Made by a program: the position numbers and the translations under genes. A stretch of DNA of 64,000 nucleotides from Pectobacterium punjabense (lineage in GTDB: Bacteria; Pseudomonadota; Gammaproteobacteria; Enterobacterales; Enterobacteriaceae): positions 1,550,001 to 1,614,000 of the forward strand of contig NZ_CP038498.1 in NCBI RefSeq assembly GCF_012427845.1. Direction: 5' to 3'. The notes under the pieces are model-generated. The model had not been told where the DNA came from. It did no database searches and saw only the letters and a list, made by a program, of their open reading frames with translations. Below are positions 1 through 9,110 of this stretch, piece after piece (position 1 is the first letter of the stretch; each line of letters starts with the position of its first letter).

Positions 1-949
1 CTGGCAGGAATTCACTTTCCAGTGCGACACCGGCATAGTTTTCATACTGGCCGCCGTCTCGTGAGGGTGTTCCGGTCAGAAAGTTGCCGCTATAGAGCTG
101 TAAGGCGGGAGCGCTGGTGAAAACGCTCATCAGCACGCGGCCATCGGATGACCATAAATTGGCTGCTGGGCTTTCGCTGGAGCCACAGGTGCGATGCAAT
201 AAATAGGCATGATCGTAGCCGCCAACAGCCATTTGATCGCTATCGCGCAGGAAATCTTCCTCTAGCGTTTTGGGCTGGCGAAAATCCATGCCAGTCGCGT
301 TTACCGACGTCAGGTCGGCGTTGGGAATGCCTGCACTATTGACGGGTAAATAATAGTCGGCAAATAGCTGCAACTGGTGCTTACGTACATCAGCCAGATC
401 GCCATCCAGGTTGAAATAGGCGTGGTTGGTCAGGCAGACAGGACAAGCTTTCTCCACGGTAGCCTGATACGAGATTTCTAACGAGTTATGTTCGGTCAGC
501 GTGTAGGTGACCTGAACATTGAGGTGCCCTGGATACCCCTGATCGCCATCCGGTGAGTGCAACTGGTAAGTCACCTGCGCTGCATCCTGACTCGTAATTC
601 GCCAGCGGCGGGCATGAAAGCCTTCCGGGCCACCGTGCAGTTGATGCTCGTTCTGATTTGGAACCAAATTGAAGGTTTCGGCCTCTCGGCTGAATGTTGC
701 TTTGGCTATGCGGTTGGCATAGCGGCCAATCGATGCACCGAGATAAGCGTTTTGTCGCGGATACTGCTCGGGCGATGCACAGCCCAATAAGACTTCTCGC
801 ACCTCACCCTCTGGTAGCGGCAGCTCACAGGAAAGCCAGGTTGCACCCCAGTCCATCAGGCGCACGCGCATGCCTGCTTGATTCTGCAAGGTCGTTAATT
901 GAAACGGCTGACCATCGGGTGCCAGCGTGCTAAGACTTTCATTCAACAT
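1..949 (-). CDS. galM: Aldose 1-epimerase (galactose mutarotase), 3' end outside window
   Basis: Interconverts the alpha and beta anomers of galactose and glucose in the cytoplasm, feeding the Leloir pathway. The frame is open from the ATG at 949 to the left edge, 316 codons, against about 346 residues for E. coli GalM, so only the last few dozen residues are missing. Visible family marks are RYANRI with the following LHGGPEGFH segment (sugar-binding Arg and His) and the catalytic-glutamate region VALESEF (Glu near residue 311). It lies on the same strand as galE, 367 bases downstream of it, with a hairpin-rich repeat between them. In E. coli galT and galK lie between galE and galM; here they are absent from that position. 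Family assignment is firm. Confidence 0.93.
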   Translation of the reverse strand, partial: MLNESLSTLAPDGQPFQLTTLQNQAGMRVRLMDWGATWLSCELPLPEGEVREVLLGCASPEQYPRQNAYLGASIGRYANRIAKATFSREAETFNLVPNQNEHQLHGGPEGFHARRWRITSQDAAQVTYQLHSPDGDQGYPGHLNVQVTYTLTEHNSLEISYQATVEKACPVCLTNHAYFNLDGDLADVRKHQLQLFADYYLPVNSAGIPNADLTSVNATGMDFRQPKTLEEDFLRDSDQMAVGGYDHAYLLHRTCGSSESPAANLWSSDGRVLMSVFTSAPALQLYSGNFLTGTPSRDGGQYENYAGVALESEFLP

Positions 950-1069
950 GACTTGCTCCTGTAGAGGCCTGAGAAGATAGAGAAGGTTGGCCGATGGTTG
1001 TAATGTTGGGAAATTAAGCAGAAAGGAGTTTGCTGACAAAGTACGTCGAGCGGTGTTAATGGGTAGATC

Positions 1070-1210
1070 GTAAAGACGCTGCAAGTACGTCCCTGTAAGC
1101 TCGAGCCGCGCAGATATGAATCTCATCCCTGAGATTCACCCTTTTGGGGTCGCCGCAAGCGACGCTCAAAAACGTTCCTGACGTTTTTGTCCCTGGCGCG
1201 GACGCTTTAC
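1070..1210. repeat. Dispersed non-coding repeat with three stacked hairpins
   Basis: This fills most of the galE-galM gap. GTAAAG at 1070-1075 is inverted as CTTTAC at 1205-1210, and CCGCGC at 1106-1111 pairs with GCGCGG at 1196-1201. Inside are three perfect stems: 9 bp at 1117-1125/1130-1138, 5 bp at 1149-1153/1159-1163 and 9 bp at 1167-1175/1181-1189. From memory, the opening segment (GACGCTGCAAGTACGTCC) recurs in intergenic regions of Pectobacterium and Dickeya, which would make this a miniature interspersed element; only one copy is in this window. It would be transcribed if galE and galM share a message and could then affect mRNA stability. Confidence 0.6.
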
Positions 1211-1316
1211 TCTTCTATCCCATTATCACCGTTCTTGTTCCGTAAATGGGTTGTCAACGGTATGAATCAGTTCTGCTTATCTTCCCTTATCTGTCACTCA
1301 GCGTGAAAAAACGCCG

Positions 1317-2336
1317 TCATTCTTCGTCGTACCCGTTGGGGTGCTTGGATTGCCAGCGCCAGGTATCCTGCGCCATTTCTTGCAATGAGCGTGTGACCCG
1401 CCAGTTAAGATCTTTCGCTGCACGTTCGGCATCCGCCCAATAAGCGGGCAGATCGCCCTGACGACGGGGAGCAAAATGGTGAGCGAGCGGTTTACCACAG
1501 GCTTGGCTAAAAGCCTCGACGACCTGCAATACACTGTAGCCTACGCCAGCACCGAGGTTGTAAATGTGCACACCAGCACGATTTTGCAGGGTATTCATGG
1601 CGGCGATATGACCGTCGGCCAGATCGACAACGTGGATGTAATCCCGTACACCAGTGCCGTCAGCGGTAGGGTAGTCATTACCGAAAATCGCCAGCGAGTC
1701 GCGACGTCCGACAGCAACCTGAGCGATGTAAGGCATCAGGTTATTGGGCACACCCTGCGGATCTTCACCCATCTCACCCGATGGATGTGCGCCAACCGGG
1801 TTGAAATAGCGTAACAGTGTAATACTCCATTCCGGCTCGGCATGCTGCAAGTCTTGCAGAATTTGCTCGACCATCAACTTGCTGCGGCCATAAGGGCTAG
1901 CAGGGTGTCCCGTTGGGAAACTTTCTTGATAAGGTGTGCGTGGCTGATCGCCATAGACGGTGGCGGAAGAGCTAAAAATCAGGTTTTTTACGCCGGCTTT
2001 CTTCATCGCCTCAACCAGTACGAGCGTACCGTTGACGTTATTGTCATAGTAACTCAGCGGCTCACGTACGGATTCACCCACGGCCTTTAAGCCAGCAAAA
2101 TGGATGACGGAATCAATGGAATGTTTAGCGAAAATGTCGTCCAACAGTGCGCTGTTGCGGATATCTCCCTGATAAAAAATGGGCGTTTTGTCGGTTAAAC
2201 GTGTGATGGTTTTAACGACGCTAGCTTTGCTGTTGCACAAGTTATCGAGAATGATGGGAGTGTGTCCGGTCGCCAGCAATTGTACACAAGTATGGCTTCC
2301 TATGTAACCGCTACCACCAGTGATGAGAACGTTCAT
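1317..2336 (-). CDS. galE: UDP-glucose 4-epimerase
   Basis: Interconverts UDP-glucose and UDP-galactose using tightly bound NAD, for galactose use and for supplying UDP-galactose to surface polysaccharides. The protein of 339 residues is a short-chain dehydrogenase with the NAD motif GGSGYIG at 7-13 and the catalytic Ser124, Tyr149 and Lys153 at exactly the E. coli positions. The frame could start 12 codons further upstream, but the ATG at 2336 gives the normal N-terminus MNVLITGG and the family length. The neighbouring modF matches the E. coli order galE-modF. No galT or galK follows directly. Confidence 0.97.
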   Translation of the reverse strand: MNVLITGGSGYIGSHTCVQLLATGHTPIILDNLCNSKASVVKTITRLTDKTPIFYQGDIRNSALLDDIFAKHSIDSVIHFAGLKAVGESVREPLSYYDNNVNGTLVLVEAMKKAGVKNLIFSSSATVYGDQPRTPYQESFPTGHPASPYGRSKLMVEQILQDLQHAEPEWSITLLRYFNPVGAHPSGEMGEDPQGVPNNLMPYIAQVAVGRRDSLAIFGNDYPTADGTGVRDYIHVVDLADGHIAAMNTLQNRAGVHIYNLGAGVGYSVLQVVEAFSQACGKPLAHHFAPRRQGDLPAYWADAERAAKDLNWRVTRSLQEMAQDTWRWQSKHPNGYDEE

Positions 2337-2534
2337 AATGACCTCTATTATCGCAATGCTGCAAAATAACATGGCTAGATACTGAAAAAGGTGATCTACA
2401 GCGAGAATCTGCCTCTGTTATCGATGATTTTTTTACGAATAAACATAGTGAAGCGTAGGCTATAGTGTAAATGAGCCTGATCTTCTACTCTATATTTTAT
2501 TTTGTGGTAGCGTTATCATCCCTGTTTTTAGGCA

Positions 2535-4010
2535 TTATTTACATAACTCATCAATCTGATAGCGATAGATGTCGTTGTGAGGAACGAAAGTAAGCCGGTG
2601 TGTGATGCACTCGGGCGCGTCTTCCGCGTGGTGAGAGACAAAGAGTAGCTGTGTTTCCCCTTCTCCAATCAAGATATCCAGCCAGCGGCGCACCAATTGC
2701 CGATTGAGTGGATCGAGCCCCTGTAAGGGTTCGTCCAGAATGAGCAACGTGGGATGTTTGACTAACGCGCGAGCAATCAGCGTCAGGCGCTGTTGGCCCC
2801 AGGAGAGCGACTGAAATGGCGTATCGGCGATAGCACCATTGAGTCCAAGCAGGGTAAGCCATTGTTCGGTCAGGTGGCGCTGACGATCGGAAACGGCCTG
2901 ATAAATACCGATAGAGTCAAAGAAGCCAGACAGGATGACGTTACGTACGCTGGTGCTGACGCGGTAATCCAGATGGAAACTGCTGCTGACGTAGCCGATG
3001 TAGCGTTTGATATCCCAGATGGTTTCACCGCTGCCGCGTTTACGACCAAACAGGGTGAGGTCATTACTGTAGCCTTGTGGGTGATCGCCGGTAATCAGGC
3101 TGAGCAGCGTTGATTTTCCTGCGCCATTTGGCCCAACAATCTGCCAATGCTGGCCAGACAAGACTTCCCACGTGAGTTCGTGGAGAATCGGACGATCGTT
3201 GTACTGCACCACGCCGTTGCGCAGTAGAACACGCGCTTTGTCAGGAGGAAGCGTTATATAACGCTGTGGATCTTCGGGTTCTGGCAGCGAACTTCCAGAT
3301 AGCTTTTCGCTAAAAGCGAGCTGAGCCACCAGCGCCTCAGAGAGGATCGCTTCACGCTGGCCGATGCGGGTCAGCGTACAGTCTGCTAACACACCAACAT
3401 GGTTGATAAAGTCAGGGATGTCGTCAAAGCGGTTGAGAATAAGCACTAGCGTATAGCCGCTGTCAGCCTGTTTCCGCAGTTCATCGGCAAGCTGCTGGCG
3501 GGAGGCAATATCCAGCCCGTCAAAAGGCTCATCAAGGATTAGCAGGTCAGGCTGAGGCATCAGCGCCTGACACAGCATCGCCTTGCGTGTTTCCCCTGTA
3601 GAGAGGTACTTGAAGCGGCGCTCCAGCAAATGCGCAATGCCAAACTGGTGTGCCAACTGTTGGCAACGTGCGGGATCGTTGAGGCTATCTTGAATTACCT
3701 CTGCCGTAGTGCGGCCAGTGTCATCCTCGCCTTCACTCAGCATGTCGGTGTTATTGCGCTGCCACTCGTCGGAAACCAGTTTTTGTAATTGTTCAAACGA
3801 CAGGCGTACGGGACGTTGGAATCCCGTGGTGCGTTCACCACTCAAGAGCGGCAGTTCACCGGATAAGGCCCGCGCCAGTGCCGATTTACCGCTTCCATTG
3901 GCTCCGACAAAGGCCCAGCACTGGTTTTGTTCAATCGTCAGTTCGTCCAGACGCAGCATGCGGGTATCGCTGAGACGAAATAACCCTTGCGTGATTTTCA
4001 ACAATGACAT
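2535..4010 (-). CDS. modF: Molybdate-locus ABC ATPase with two nucleotide-binding domains
   Basis: A 491-residue cytoplasmic protein built of two ABC ATPase domains in tandem, with Walker A GANGSGKS at 36-43 and GPNGAGKS near 293-300. Each is followed by a signature region (YLSTGETRK; SLSWGQQR) and a Walker B with ILDEP. There are no membrane segments. It matches E. coli ModF (490 residues), whose exact function is unsettled although the gene is cotranscribed with modE. The 50-base gap to modE on the same strand supports a modEF operon. It is not the importer ATPase, which is modC at 6935. Confidence 0.95.
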   Translation of the reverse strand: MSLLKITQGLFRLSDTRMLRLDELTIEQNQCWAFVGANGSGKSALARALSGELPLLSGERTTGFQRPVRLSFEQLQKLVSDEWQRNNTDMLSEGEDDTGRTTAEVIQDSLNDPARCQQLAHQFGIAHLLERRFKYLSTGETRKAMLCQALMPQPDLLILDEPFDGLDIASRQQLADELRKQADSGYTLVLILNRFDDIPDFINHVGVLADCTLTRIGQREAILSEALVAQLAFSEKLSGSSLPEPEDPQRYITLPPDKARVLLRNGVVQYNDRPILHELTWEVLSGQHWQIVGPNGAGKSTLLSLITGDHPQGYSNDLTLFGRKRGSGETIWDIKRYIGYVSSSFHLDYRVSTSVRNVILSGFFDSIGIYQAVSDRQRHLTEQWLTLLGLNGAIADTPFQSLSWGQQRLTLIARALVKHPTLLILDEPLQGLDPLNRQLVRRWLDILIGEGETQLLFVSHHAEDAPECITHRLTFVPHNDIYRYQIDELCK

Positions 4011-4060
4011 CTTCTATCCTTCGTCAGTGGTTTGCTTAGAGGTCTCGCATCCCAGTGAGA

Positions 4061-4852
4061 TTAACAAAGCGTGGCGATGATGACTCGGTCAGCATTAAAA
4101 CAGGCTTTCACATCCGTTCCCTGCTGTAGTTTTTGTTGCTCAAGCAAGGTATTTGGCACCATGGCACACAGGGTTTCTCCCCCGTTAAGCGTAATCAGAA
4201 GTTCGCTGTTCTCCACACCCTGCTGAATGGTTTGAATCCGTCCTGCCAGGACGTTATCTGTGGCAGGTGCGGTAGAGGTGGTCGCGTATACGTCGATCCA
4301 CGGTGCTTTAATTAATGCCAGTACCTCTTTCCCTTTCTGTAATTGCAGACGTTCGGCGCTTTGCTGCGTAATCAGTGCGCTGATCGTTGTTTTACCATCG
4401 GCGAGCAAAATATCCAGATGTTGTTGTACCTGTTCTTCACTGCGTGCGAGCACGGTTCCAAAAAACTGGTTACGTGCGCTGGTTTGCAGCGAGAAACGCG
4501 CGATGGCTGCCAGCAGGCTATCCAACGGCAATCCGTCTTCCTGCAAGACATCAAAGGCTTTTTGCTGAATCTGTGCGAGCAAATCGTACAGTTGGAGAAG
4601 GCGTTCACCGTAGCGAGTGAGTTGCGCACCGCCGCCACCTTTACCGCCGGTCATACGTTCGACGATAGTTTGCTCGGCCAGTTGGTTCATTTCATTGATG
4701 GCATCCCATGCGCTTTTGTAACTAATTCCCGCCAGTTTGGCTCCCTGACTGATTGAACCGGTATGACGAATTTGCTTGAGCAATTCAATACGCCGTGGGT
4801 CGGCGAATAAACGCTGTTGGAGTTTCAGGGTGAGAAGAATTTCAGCCTGCAT
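4061..4852 (-). CDS. modE: Molybdate-responsive transcriptional regulator ModE
   Basis: Binds molybdate and then represses the modABC transporter and activates some molybdoenzyme operons. 263 residues: an N-terminal LysR-like winged helix-turn-helix (residues about 15-85, helix around GSISQGAKLAGISYKSAW), the conserved glycine-rich turn MTGGKGGGGAQLT, and a C-terminal pair of Mop domains that bind oxyanion (about 125-262). It is transcribed away from acrZ and modABC. Two matching inverted repeats in this window, before modA and before fdoG, are its probable targets. Length and residues fit the family; no defects are seen. Confidence 0.97.
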   Translation of the reverse strand: MQAEILLTLKLQQRLFADPRRIELLKQIRHTGSISQGAKLAGISYKSAWDAINEMNQLAEQTIVERMTGGKGGGGAQLTRYGERLLQLYDLLAQIQQKAFDVLQEDGLPLDSLLAAIARFSLQTSARNQFFGTVLARSEEQVQQHLDILLADGKTTISALITQQSAERLQLQKGKEVLALIKAPWIDVYATTSTAPATDNVLAGRIQTIQQGVENSELLITLNGGETLCAMVPNTLLEQQKLQQGTDVKACFNADRVIIATLC

Positions 4853-5004
4853 AGTGGGATCACCATTAGAAAGTTTAATTCACTGTATTGTCGCTATTTT
4901 CTGCATCAGGGGCAAATCGCACAAATAGACGCACTATTTTCTCTTACTGCGGTAGACTACGTGGCAATTACGACGATCTCGGCTTACAGTGAAATAGCAC
5001 ATTT

Positions 5005-5127
5005 TACCCTAGATAATTCGGGTTGCGTGAAGGCGGCAATCGCGCGAATCTCCAGGAGCTTACACAAGTAAGTGACTGGGGTGAGTAAGGGCAGCCAACG
5101 CACAAGCAGCTTGAAGTATGACGGGTA
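5005..5127. repeat. Dispersed imperfect-palindrome repeat in the modE-acrZ gap
   Basis: A 123-base element with imperfect terminal inverted repeats: TACCC at 5005-5009 inverted as GGGTA at 5123-5127, with GGTTGC and GCAGCTTG further in. The centre is a hairpin around CTTAC-ACAA-GTAAG. I recall this sequence type (ending in AAGTATGACGGGTATA) as abundant in intergenic regions of Pectobacterium, Serratia and Yersinia; only one copy is seen here. The modE-acrZ gap runs from 4853 to 5173, and the element fills its acrZ-proximal half, ending 46 bases before the acrZ start. The acrZ promoter is therefore upstream of it, inside it, or in that short remainder. I could not assign a promoter in the modE-proximal half. 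Confidence 0.65.
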
Positions 5128-5173
5128 TAGACGAGCTAAAGTAGCGGTAACCGTTACAATAAGTGAGGTAAGC

Positions 5174-5329
5174 ATGTTGGAGTTGTTGAAGAGCCTGCTG
5201 TTTGCAGTTGCTATGGTTCCTGTGATGATGGTGGTTATCATGGGGGCAATTTATTGCCTGGGCGAAGTGTTTAACGTGTTGTCCCGCATCGGTCATTCTG
5301 ACGGTCAACGCGCAAAGAATCAGCACTGA
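5174..5329 (+). CDS. acrZ: AcrZ, small membrane subunit of the AcrAB-TolC efflux pump
   Basis: A 51-residue single-helix inner-membrane protein. [12 protein letters not shown], the hydrophobic stretch to about residue 29 and the following GLGEVFN-like motif (here CLGEVFN) match E. coli AcrZ (49 residues), which binds AcrB and favours export of some antibiotics. The longer open frame begins at 5072, but the ATG at 5174 follows a GAGGTAAGC ribosome binding site and gives the family N-terminus. The position between modE and modABC is the same as in E. coli. The C-terminal tail ([11 protein letters not shown]) is polar and variable. Confidence 0.93.
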   Translation: MLELLKSLLFAVAMVPVMMVVIMGAIYCLGEVFNVLSRIGHSDGQRAKNQH

Positions 5330-5351
5330 TTCACGATCCTTTCCTATTTTG

Positions 5352-5381
5352 ATGTCCGGCTTTTGGCCGGACATTGCTTTT
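5352..5381 (+). terminator. Intrinsic terminator after acrZ
   Basis: A 9-bp perfect stem ATGTCCGGC / GCCGGACAT with loop TTTTG, followed by TTGCTTTT. It separates acrZ from modABC, so the latter needs its own promoter, consistent with the ModE-type operator just downstream. Confidence 0.8.
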
Positions 5382-5428
5382 CTACCTCTCTGTATCTACC
5401 TCTTTAAAGCGCATGACAGTGCTTCATG

Positions 5429-5458
5429 ATTCGTTATATCATTATTTACACAACGATA
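5429..5458. promoter_or_regulatory. ModE-type operator before modA
   Basis: Imperfect inverted repeat ATTCGTTAT at 5429-5437, 12-base spacer, ACAACGATA at 5450-5458. The half-site and spacing agree with the site before fdoG at 24991-25020 and with the CGTTATAT-type ModE boxes of E. coli. It lies 18 bases before the modA start, so binding there would block transcription of modABC when molybdate is plentiful. Confidence 0.7.
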
Positions 5459-5475
5459 ATTGTCAGGAGACAAGA

Positions 5476-6246
5476 ATGAAGCAGCAATGGTTAAAATGGG
5501 TTGCCGCATTGACCCTCAGTGCAGGAATGGTGTTGCCCGCGGCGGCAGAAGATAAAGTCACGGTCTTTGCCGCAGCATCACTAACCAATGCGTTGCAGGA
5601 GATCGCTGCGCAGTATCAGAAAGAGAAAAACGTCGCTGTCGTGGCGTCTTATGCCTCGTCTTCAACATTGGCGCGCCAGATTGAGCAAGGTGCACCTGCC
5701 GATCTGTTCATCTCCGCTGACCAACAGTGGATGGACTACGCGCAGGATAAAAACCTGATGGATACCGCCACACGTCACACACTGCTGGGCAATGAGTTGG
5801 TCGTGATTGCACCGAAGGCGAGTGCGCAGAAAGATATCAAGATTGACGATAAAACCGACTGGAAAAGCCTGCTGAAAGGCGGACGTCTGGCCGTTGGTGA
5901 CCCGGATCATGTACCTGCCGGAATCTATGCTAAAGAAGCTTTACAGAATCTGAAAGCCTGGGATGAGCTCTCCCCGTTGATGGCGCGAGCTAACAACGTG
6001 CGTGCAGCCATGGCGCTGGTGGAACGTGAAGAAGCGCCGCTGGGCATTGTTTATGGTTCTGACGCGGTTGCCAGTGACAAAGTTAAGGTTGTCGGTACGT
6101 TCCCAGCGGCGAGCCACAAGCCTGTCGAATATCCGATGGCGGTAGTAAAAGAACATAAAAACCCTGCGGTTACTGGTTTTTATGACTACCTGAAAACGCC
6201 GGAAGCGGCAGCCGTGTTTAAACGTTATGGCTTTGCGCCGCGTTAA
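5476..6246 (+). CDS. modA: Molybdate ABC transporter, periplasmic binding protein
   Basis: Captures molybdate or tungstate in the periplasm and delivers it to ModBC. 256 residues with a Sec signal peptide (MKQQWLKWVAALTLSAG... cleaved after PAAA, about residue 24). The mature start DKVTVFAAASLTNALQEIA and the ASYASSSTLARQIEQGAPADLFISAD block are hallmarks of ModA. The open frame extends 34 codons upstream, but the ATG at 5476 follows CAGGAGACAAG and gives a proper signal peptide. It is first in the modABC operon; modB starts 2 bases after its stop. Confidence 0.97.
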   Translation: MKQQWLKWVAALTLSAGMVLPAAAEDKVTVFAAASLTNALQEIAAQYQKEKNVAVVASYASSSTLARQIEQGAPADLFISADQQWMDYAQDKNLMDTATRHTLLGNELVVIAPKASAQKDIKIDDKTDWKSLLKGGRLAVGDPDHVPAGIYAKEALQNLKAWDELSPLMARANNVRAAMALVEREEAPLGIVYGSDAVASDKVKVVGTFPAASHKPVEYPMAVVKEHKNPAVTGFYDYLKTPEAAAVFKRYGFAPR

Positions 6247-6248
6247 CG

Positions 6249-6935
6249 ATGCTGAGTGATTACGAATGGCAGGCTATTGAGCTGAGCCTCAAAGTATCCG
6301 TTGTGGCCGTGGCTTGCAGCTTGCCGTTTGGGATACTGATGGCGTGGGTTTTGGTGCGCTGTCGGTTTCCCGGCAAATCGCTGCTGGATAGTATTATCCA
6401 TTTACCACTGGTGCTGCCGCCAGTGGTGATTGGTTATCTGCTGCTGGTGGCGATGGGAAAACGCGGCGTAATCGGTTCCTGGCTCTATGACTGGTTCGGC
6501 TTCAGCTTTAGTTTTAGCTGGCGCGGTGCGGCGTTAGCGTCTGCGGTGGTCGCGTTTCCGCTCATGGTCAGAGCCATTCGCCTCTCGCTTGATGCCGTCG
6601 ATACGCATCTGGAACAGGCTGCCAGAACGCTGGGTGCCACGCCTTGGCGTGTGTTTTTCACCATCACTTTACCTCTCTCTTTTCCCGGAATCGTTGTTGG
6701 CACTGTATTGGCATTTGCTCGCTCTCTGGGGGAATTTGGCGCAACGATTACGTTTGTTTCTAATATCCCCGGCGAAACCCGAACCATACCACTGGCGATG
6801 TATACCTTGATTGAAACGCCGGGCGCAGAGGCGGATGCTGCAAGGCTATGTATCATTGCCATCGTCCTGTCGCTGGCAGCGTTGTTGGCATCAGAGTGGC
6901 TAACAAACTGGAGCCGTAAGCGGTTGGGGGGATAA
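6249..6935 (+). CDS. modB: Molybdate ABC transporter, permease
   Basis: Inner-membrane channel subunit of the molybdate importer, 228 residues (229 in E. coli) with about five transmembrane helices. The EAA loop that contacts the ATPase is seen around [47 protein letters not shown] is typical of ModB/CysT permeases. It starts 2 bases after modA and its stop overlaps the modC start by one base, so the three genes are translationally coupled. Confidence 0.97.
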   Translation: MLSDYEWQAIELSLKVSVVAVACSLPFGILMAWVLVRCRFPGKSLLDSIIHLPLVLPPVVIGYLLLVAMGKRGVIGSWLYDWFGFSFSFSWRGAALASAVVAFPLMVRAIRLSLDAVDTHLEQAARTLGATPWRVFFTITLPLSFPGIVVGTVLAFARSLGEFGATITFVSNIPGETRTIPLAMYTLIETPGAEADAARLCIIAIVLSLAALLASEWLTNWSRKRLGG

Positions 6936-7993
6936 TGCTACAACTCGATTTTTATCAACAACTGGGTAGCCTCGAACTCCACGTTCAGTCTGAACTGCCC
7001 GCGAACGGTATTACCGCCATTTTCGGCGTGTCTGGGGCAGGAAAAACGTCACTGATCAACGCGGTTGTTGGCCTGACGCGGCCTGATAGCGGTCGGATTG
7101 TGCTTAATGACCATGTGCTGGTGGATACGCAGCAGCGTGTTTTTCTTCCGCCAGAAAAACGGCATATCGGCTATGTGTTTCAGGATGCCCGTCTGTTTCC
7201 ACATTATCGTGTGCGCGGCAATTTGCGCTACGGTATGGCTGAAAAAATGGCATCGCAGTTTGATGACATCGTCAATTTGCTGGGTATCGAACATTTACTG
7301 AATCGCTATCCGCTGACGCTGTCTGGTGGCGAAAAGCAGCGTGTTGCGATAGGTCGGGCATTGCTGACCGCGCCGGAACTGCTGCTTATGGATGAACCTC
7401 TGGCGTCGTTGGATTTGCCGAGAAAGCGTGAACTTTTGCCGTATTTGGAACGGCTGGCGAAAGAGGTCAATATCCCGATTCTGTATGTCAGCCACAGTTT
7501 GGAAGAAATAGTTCGGTTAGCCGACCATGTTGTGGTGCTGGATAAAGGCAAAGTGAAAGCACAAGGTTTACTGGAAGAGGTGTGGGCAAGTAGCGCACTA
7601 CGTCCTTGGTTACCAAAAGACGAGCAAAGCAGTATTCTCAGTGCGCGCGTGTTGGCTCAGCATGCGCATTACGCGATGACGGCATTGGCATTAGGCGATC
7701 AGCAGGTGTGGGTCGGCAAAGTCGAGCTCCCGCAGGATGCCGCATTGCGCATTCGTGTGAATGCCGCCGATGTCTCTTTGGTGCTACAGCCTCCGGAAAA
7801 AAGCAGTATTCGTAATGTACTCTGTGCCAGTGTGGTGGAGTGTATCGATGTCGACGAACAGGTTGAAGTGAAGCTTGCGATTGGCCAGCAGACGTTGTGG
7901 TCCCGTATCACGCCGTGGGCTCGAGACGATCTTGCGCTTCATCCTGGACAAACGCTCTATGCGCAGATTAAGAGCGTGTCGATTACGGCGTAA
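6935..7993 (+). CDS. modC: Molybdate ABC transporter, ATP-binding subunit
   Basis: Energises molybdate uptake. 352 residues, the same as E. coli ModC. The ABC ATPase domain has Walker A GVSGAGKT at 31-38, signature LSGGEKQR near 129-136 and Walker [10 protein letters not shown] near 149-157. A C-terminal TOBE/Mop domain (about 290-352) binds oxyanion and can inhibit transport. The ATG overlaps the last base of the modB stop. Downstream is an 8-bp stem (8008-8015/8029-8036) without a T-run, possibly the end of the operon. Confidence 0.97.
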   Translation: MLQLDFYQQLGSLELHVQSELPANGITAIFGVSGAGKTSLINAVVGLTRPDSGRIVLNDHVLVDTQQRVFLPPEKRHIGYVFQDARLFPHYRVRGNLRYGMAEKMASQFDDIVNLLGIEHLLNRYPLTLSGGEKQRVAIGRALLTAPELLLMDEPLASLDLPRKRELLPYLERLAKEVNIPILYVSHSLEEIVRLADHVVVLDKGKVKAQGLLEEVWASSALRPWLPKDEQSSILSARVLAQHAHYAMTALALGDQQVWVGKVELPQDAALRIRVNAADVSLVLQPPEKSSIRNVLCASVVECIDVDEQVEVKLAIGQQTLWSRITPWARDDLALHPGQTLYAQIKSVSITA

Positions 7994-8174
7994 ACCTATA
8001 CCAGGCTGAGCGATAGGGAAGTGCTCTATATCGCTCGGTTTATCGTGTTAATTTCGCCAGTATTCTGTGACTAAGATAACAGAATGCATATTGAGAGTGA
8101 TTTTCAATTCGTTTTTCCTACCGTATGGGCAAGGTAGTCAGATAAATTATCCCCGCGTTATTTTTTTTAATCAT

Positions 8175-8196
8175 AAAAAGTAATCGATTACTTTTT
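8175..8196. promoter_or_regulatory. LacI-family operator, perfect 22-bp palindrome
   Basis: AAAAAGTAAT-CG-ATTACTTTTT reads the same on both strands, with the central CpG typical of LacI-family operators. It lies 40 bases before the start of the gene at 8236. The 12-base core GTAATCGATTAC recurs twice before the permease gene at 13883. The LacI-family gene at 9178-10158 sits between these sites and is the probable binder; this assignment is inferred from position. Confidence 0.75.
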
Positions 8197-8235
8197 GTTT
8201 TCACCTGTGCTACGGGATAAAAATAGGAGAAGGAC

Positions 8236-9099
8236 ATGCTCTGTATGACGTTACTACGCCGTGCGTTCGCTATACCGCTATTGTTGATGGTTTCATCAGG
8301 TCTGGCGCTTGCCGAGCGTCCAACAGAAAACCAGAAAATAGCCTTGCAGATGTATACGCTGCGCAGCCTGAATACGCTTGATGAGCAATTTTCCATGGCG
8401 CGAGACGCCGGATTTAAGGCGGTAGAACTCGTGGGGACGCACGGCATTAGTGCGTCAGAAATGAAAGGGTTATTAGGAAAATATCAGTTGAAAGCCATTG
8501 CTGCGCATGTCCAGCTTGGCGAACTGAAAAGCAATATGGCTGAGGTTGTCGCCTTTAACAAAGCGATAAGCAACCGCATGATTATCGTGCCGTGGCTCAA
8601 TGTTGAAGACCGACCGAATAGCGCAGAGGGATGGCAGCGTTTTGGTGCGGAAATGAACGATCTTGGGCGTGAATTGAAGAAGCAGGGCATGCAGTTGGCT
8701 TATCACAACCATAACTTTGAGATGAAGAAGTATCGCGGTAAAACGGCGCTGGAAATCATGTTAGATGCCGCAGAGCCAGAGAACCTGATGCTGGAAATGG
8801 ATGTTGCTTGGGTATCCCGAGGAGGGCAAGACCCCGCGCGCCTTCTGCGCCAGTACAAAGGCCGTATCTACTCGATTCATGCGAAAGACAATACTTCCAT
8901 CGGTATTCGCGATGATGAAATGAACTTTGCCCCACCAGGTGAGGGCATTTTGGCATGGGAAGACATTCTCCCTGCGGCGGCTAAAGCGGGTGCCCATTGG
9001 TATGTCGCTGAGCATGATTTGCCGAAAGATCCACAGACCATTATTTCCACCGCCTATCAGTCTCTATATGAAAAGCTGAGTAAAGTGAGAAGTAAGTAA
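8236..9099 (+). CDS. Periplasmic sugar isomerase/epimerase-like TIM-barrel protein
   Basis: 287 residues of the AP-endonuclease-2/xylose-isomerase-like TIM-barrel family (sugar phosphate isomerases/epimerases). Unusually for this fold it carries an apparent Sec signal peptide, MLCMTLLRRAFAIPLLL...LALA, cleaved near residue 26, so it should act in the periplasm. Candidate metal ligands are in LAYHNHNFEM, LMLEMDVAW, IYSIHAKD and VAEHD. The start at 8236 has a good site (AGGAGAAGGAC); an in-frame ATG at 8245 is possible. A perfect LacI-type operator lies just upstream, placing the gene in the same regulon as 10283-13883. Substrate unknown; a sugar or keto-sugar not yet taken up is a reasonable guess. 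Confidence 0.75.
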   Translation: MLCMTLLRRAFAIPLLLMVSSGLALAERPTENQKIALQMYTLRSLNTLDEQFSMARDAGFKAVELVGTHGISASEMKGLLGKYQLKAIAAHVQLGELKSNMAEVVAFNKAISNRMIIVPWLNVEDRPNSAEGWQRFGAEMNDLGRELKKQGMQLAYHNHNFEMKKYRGKTALEIMLDAAEPENLMLEMDVAWVSRGGQDPARLLRQYKGRIYSIHAKDNTSIGIRDDEMNFAPPGEGILAWEDILPAAAKAGAHWYVAEHDLPKDPQTIISTAYQSLYEKLSKVRSK

Positions 9100-9110
9100 G
9101 AAACGGAAAT

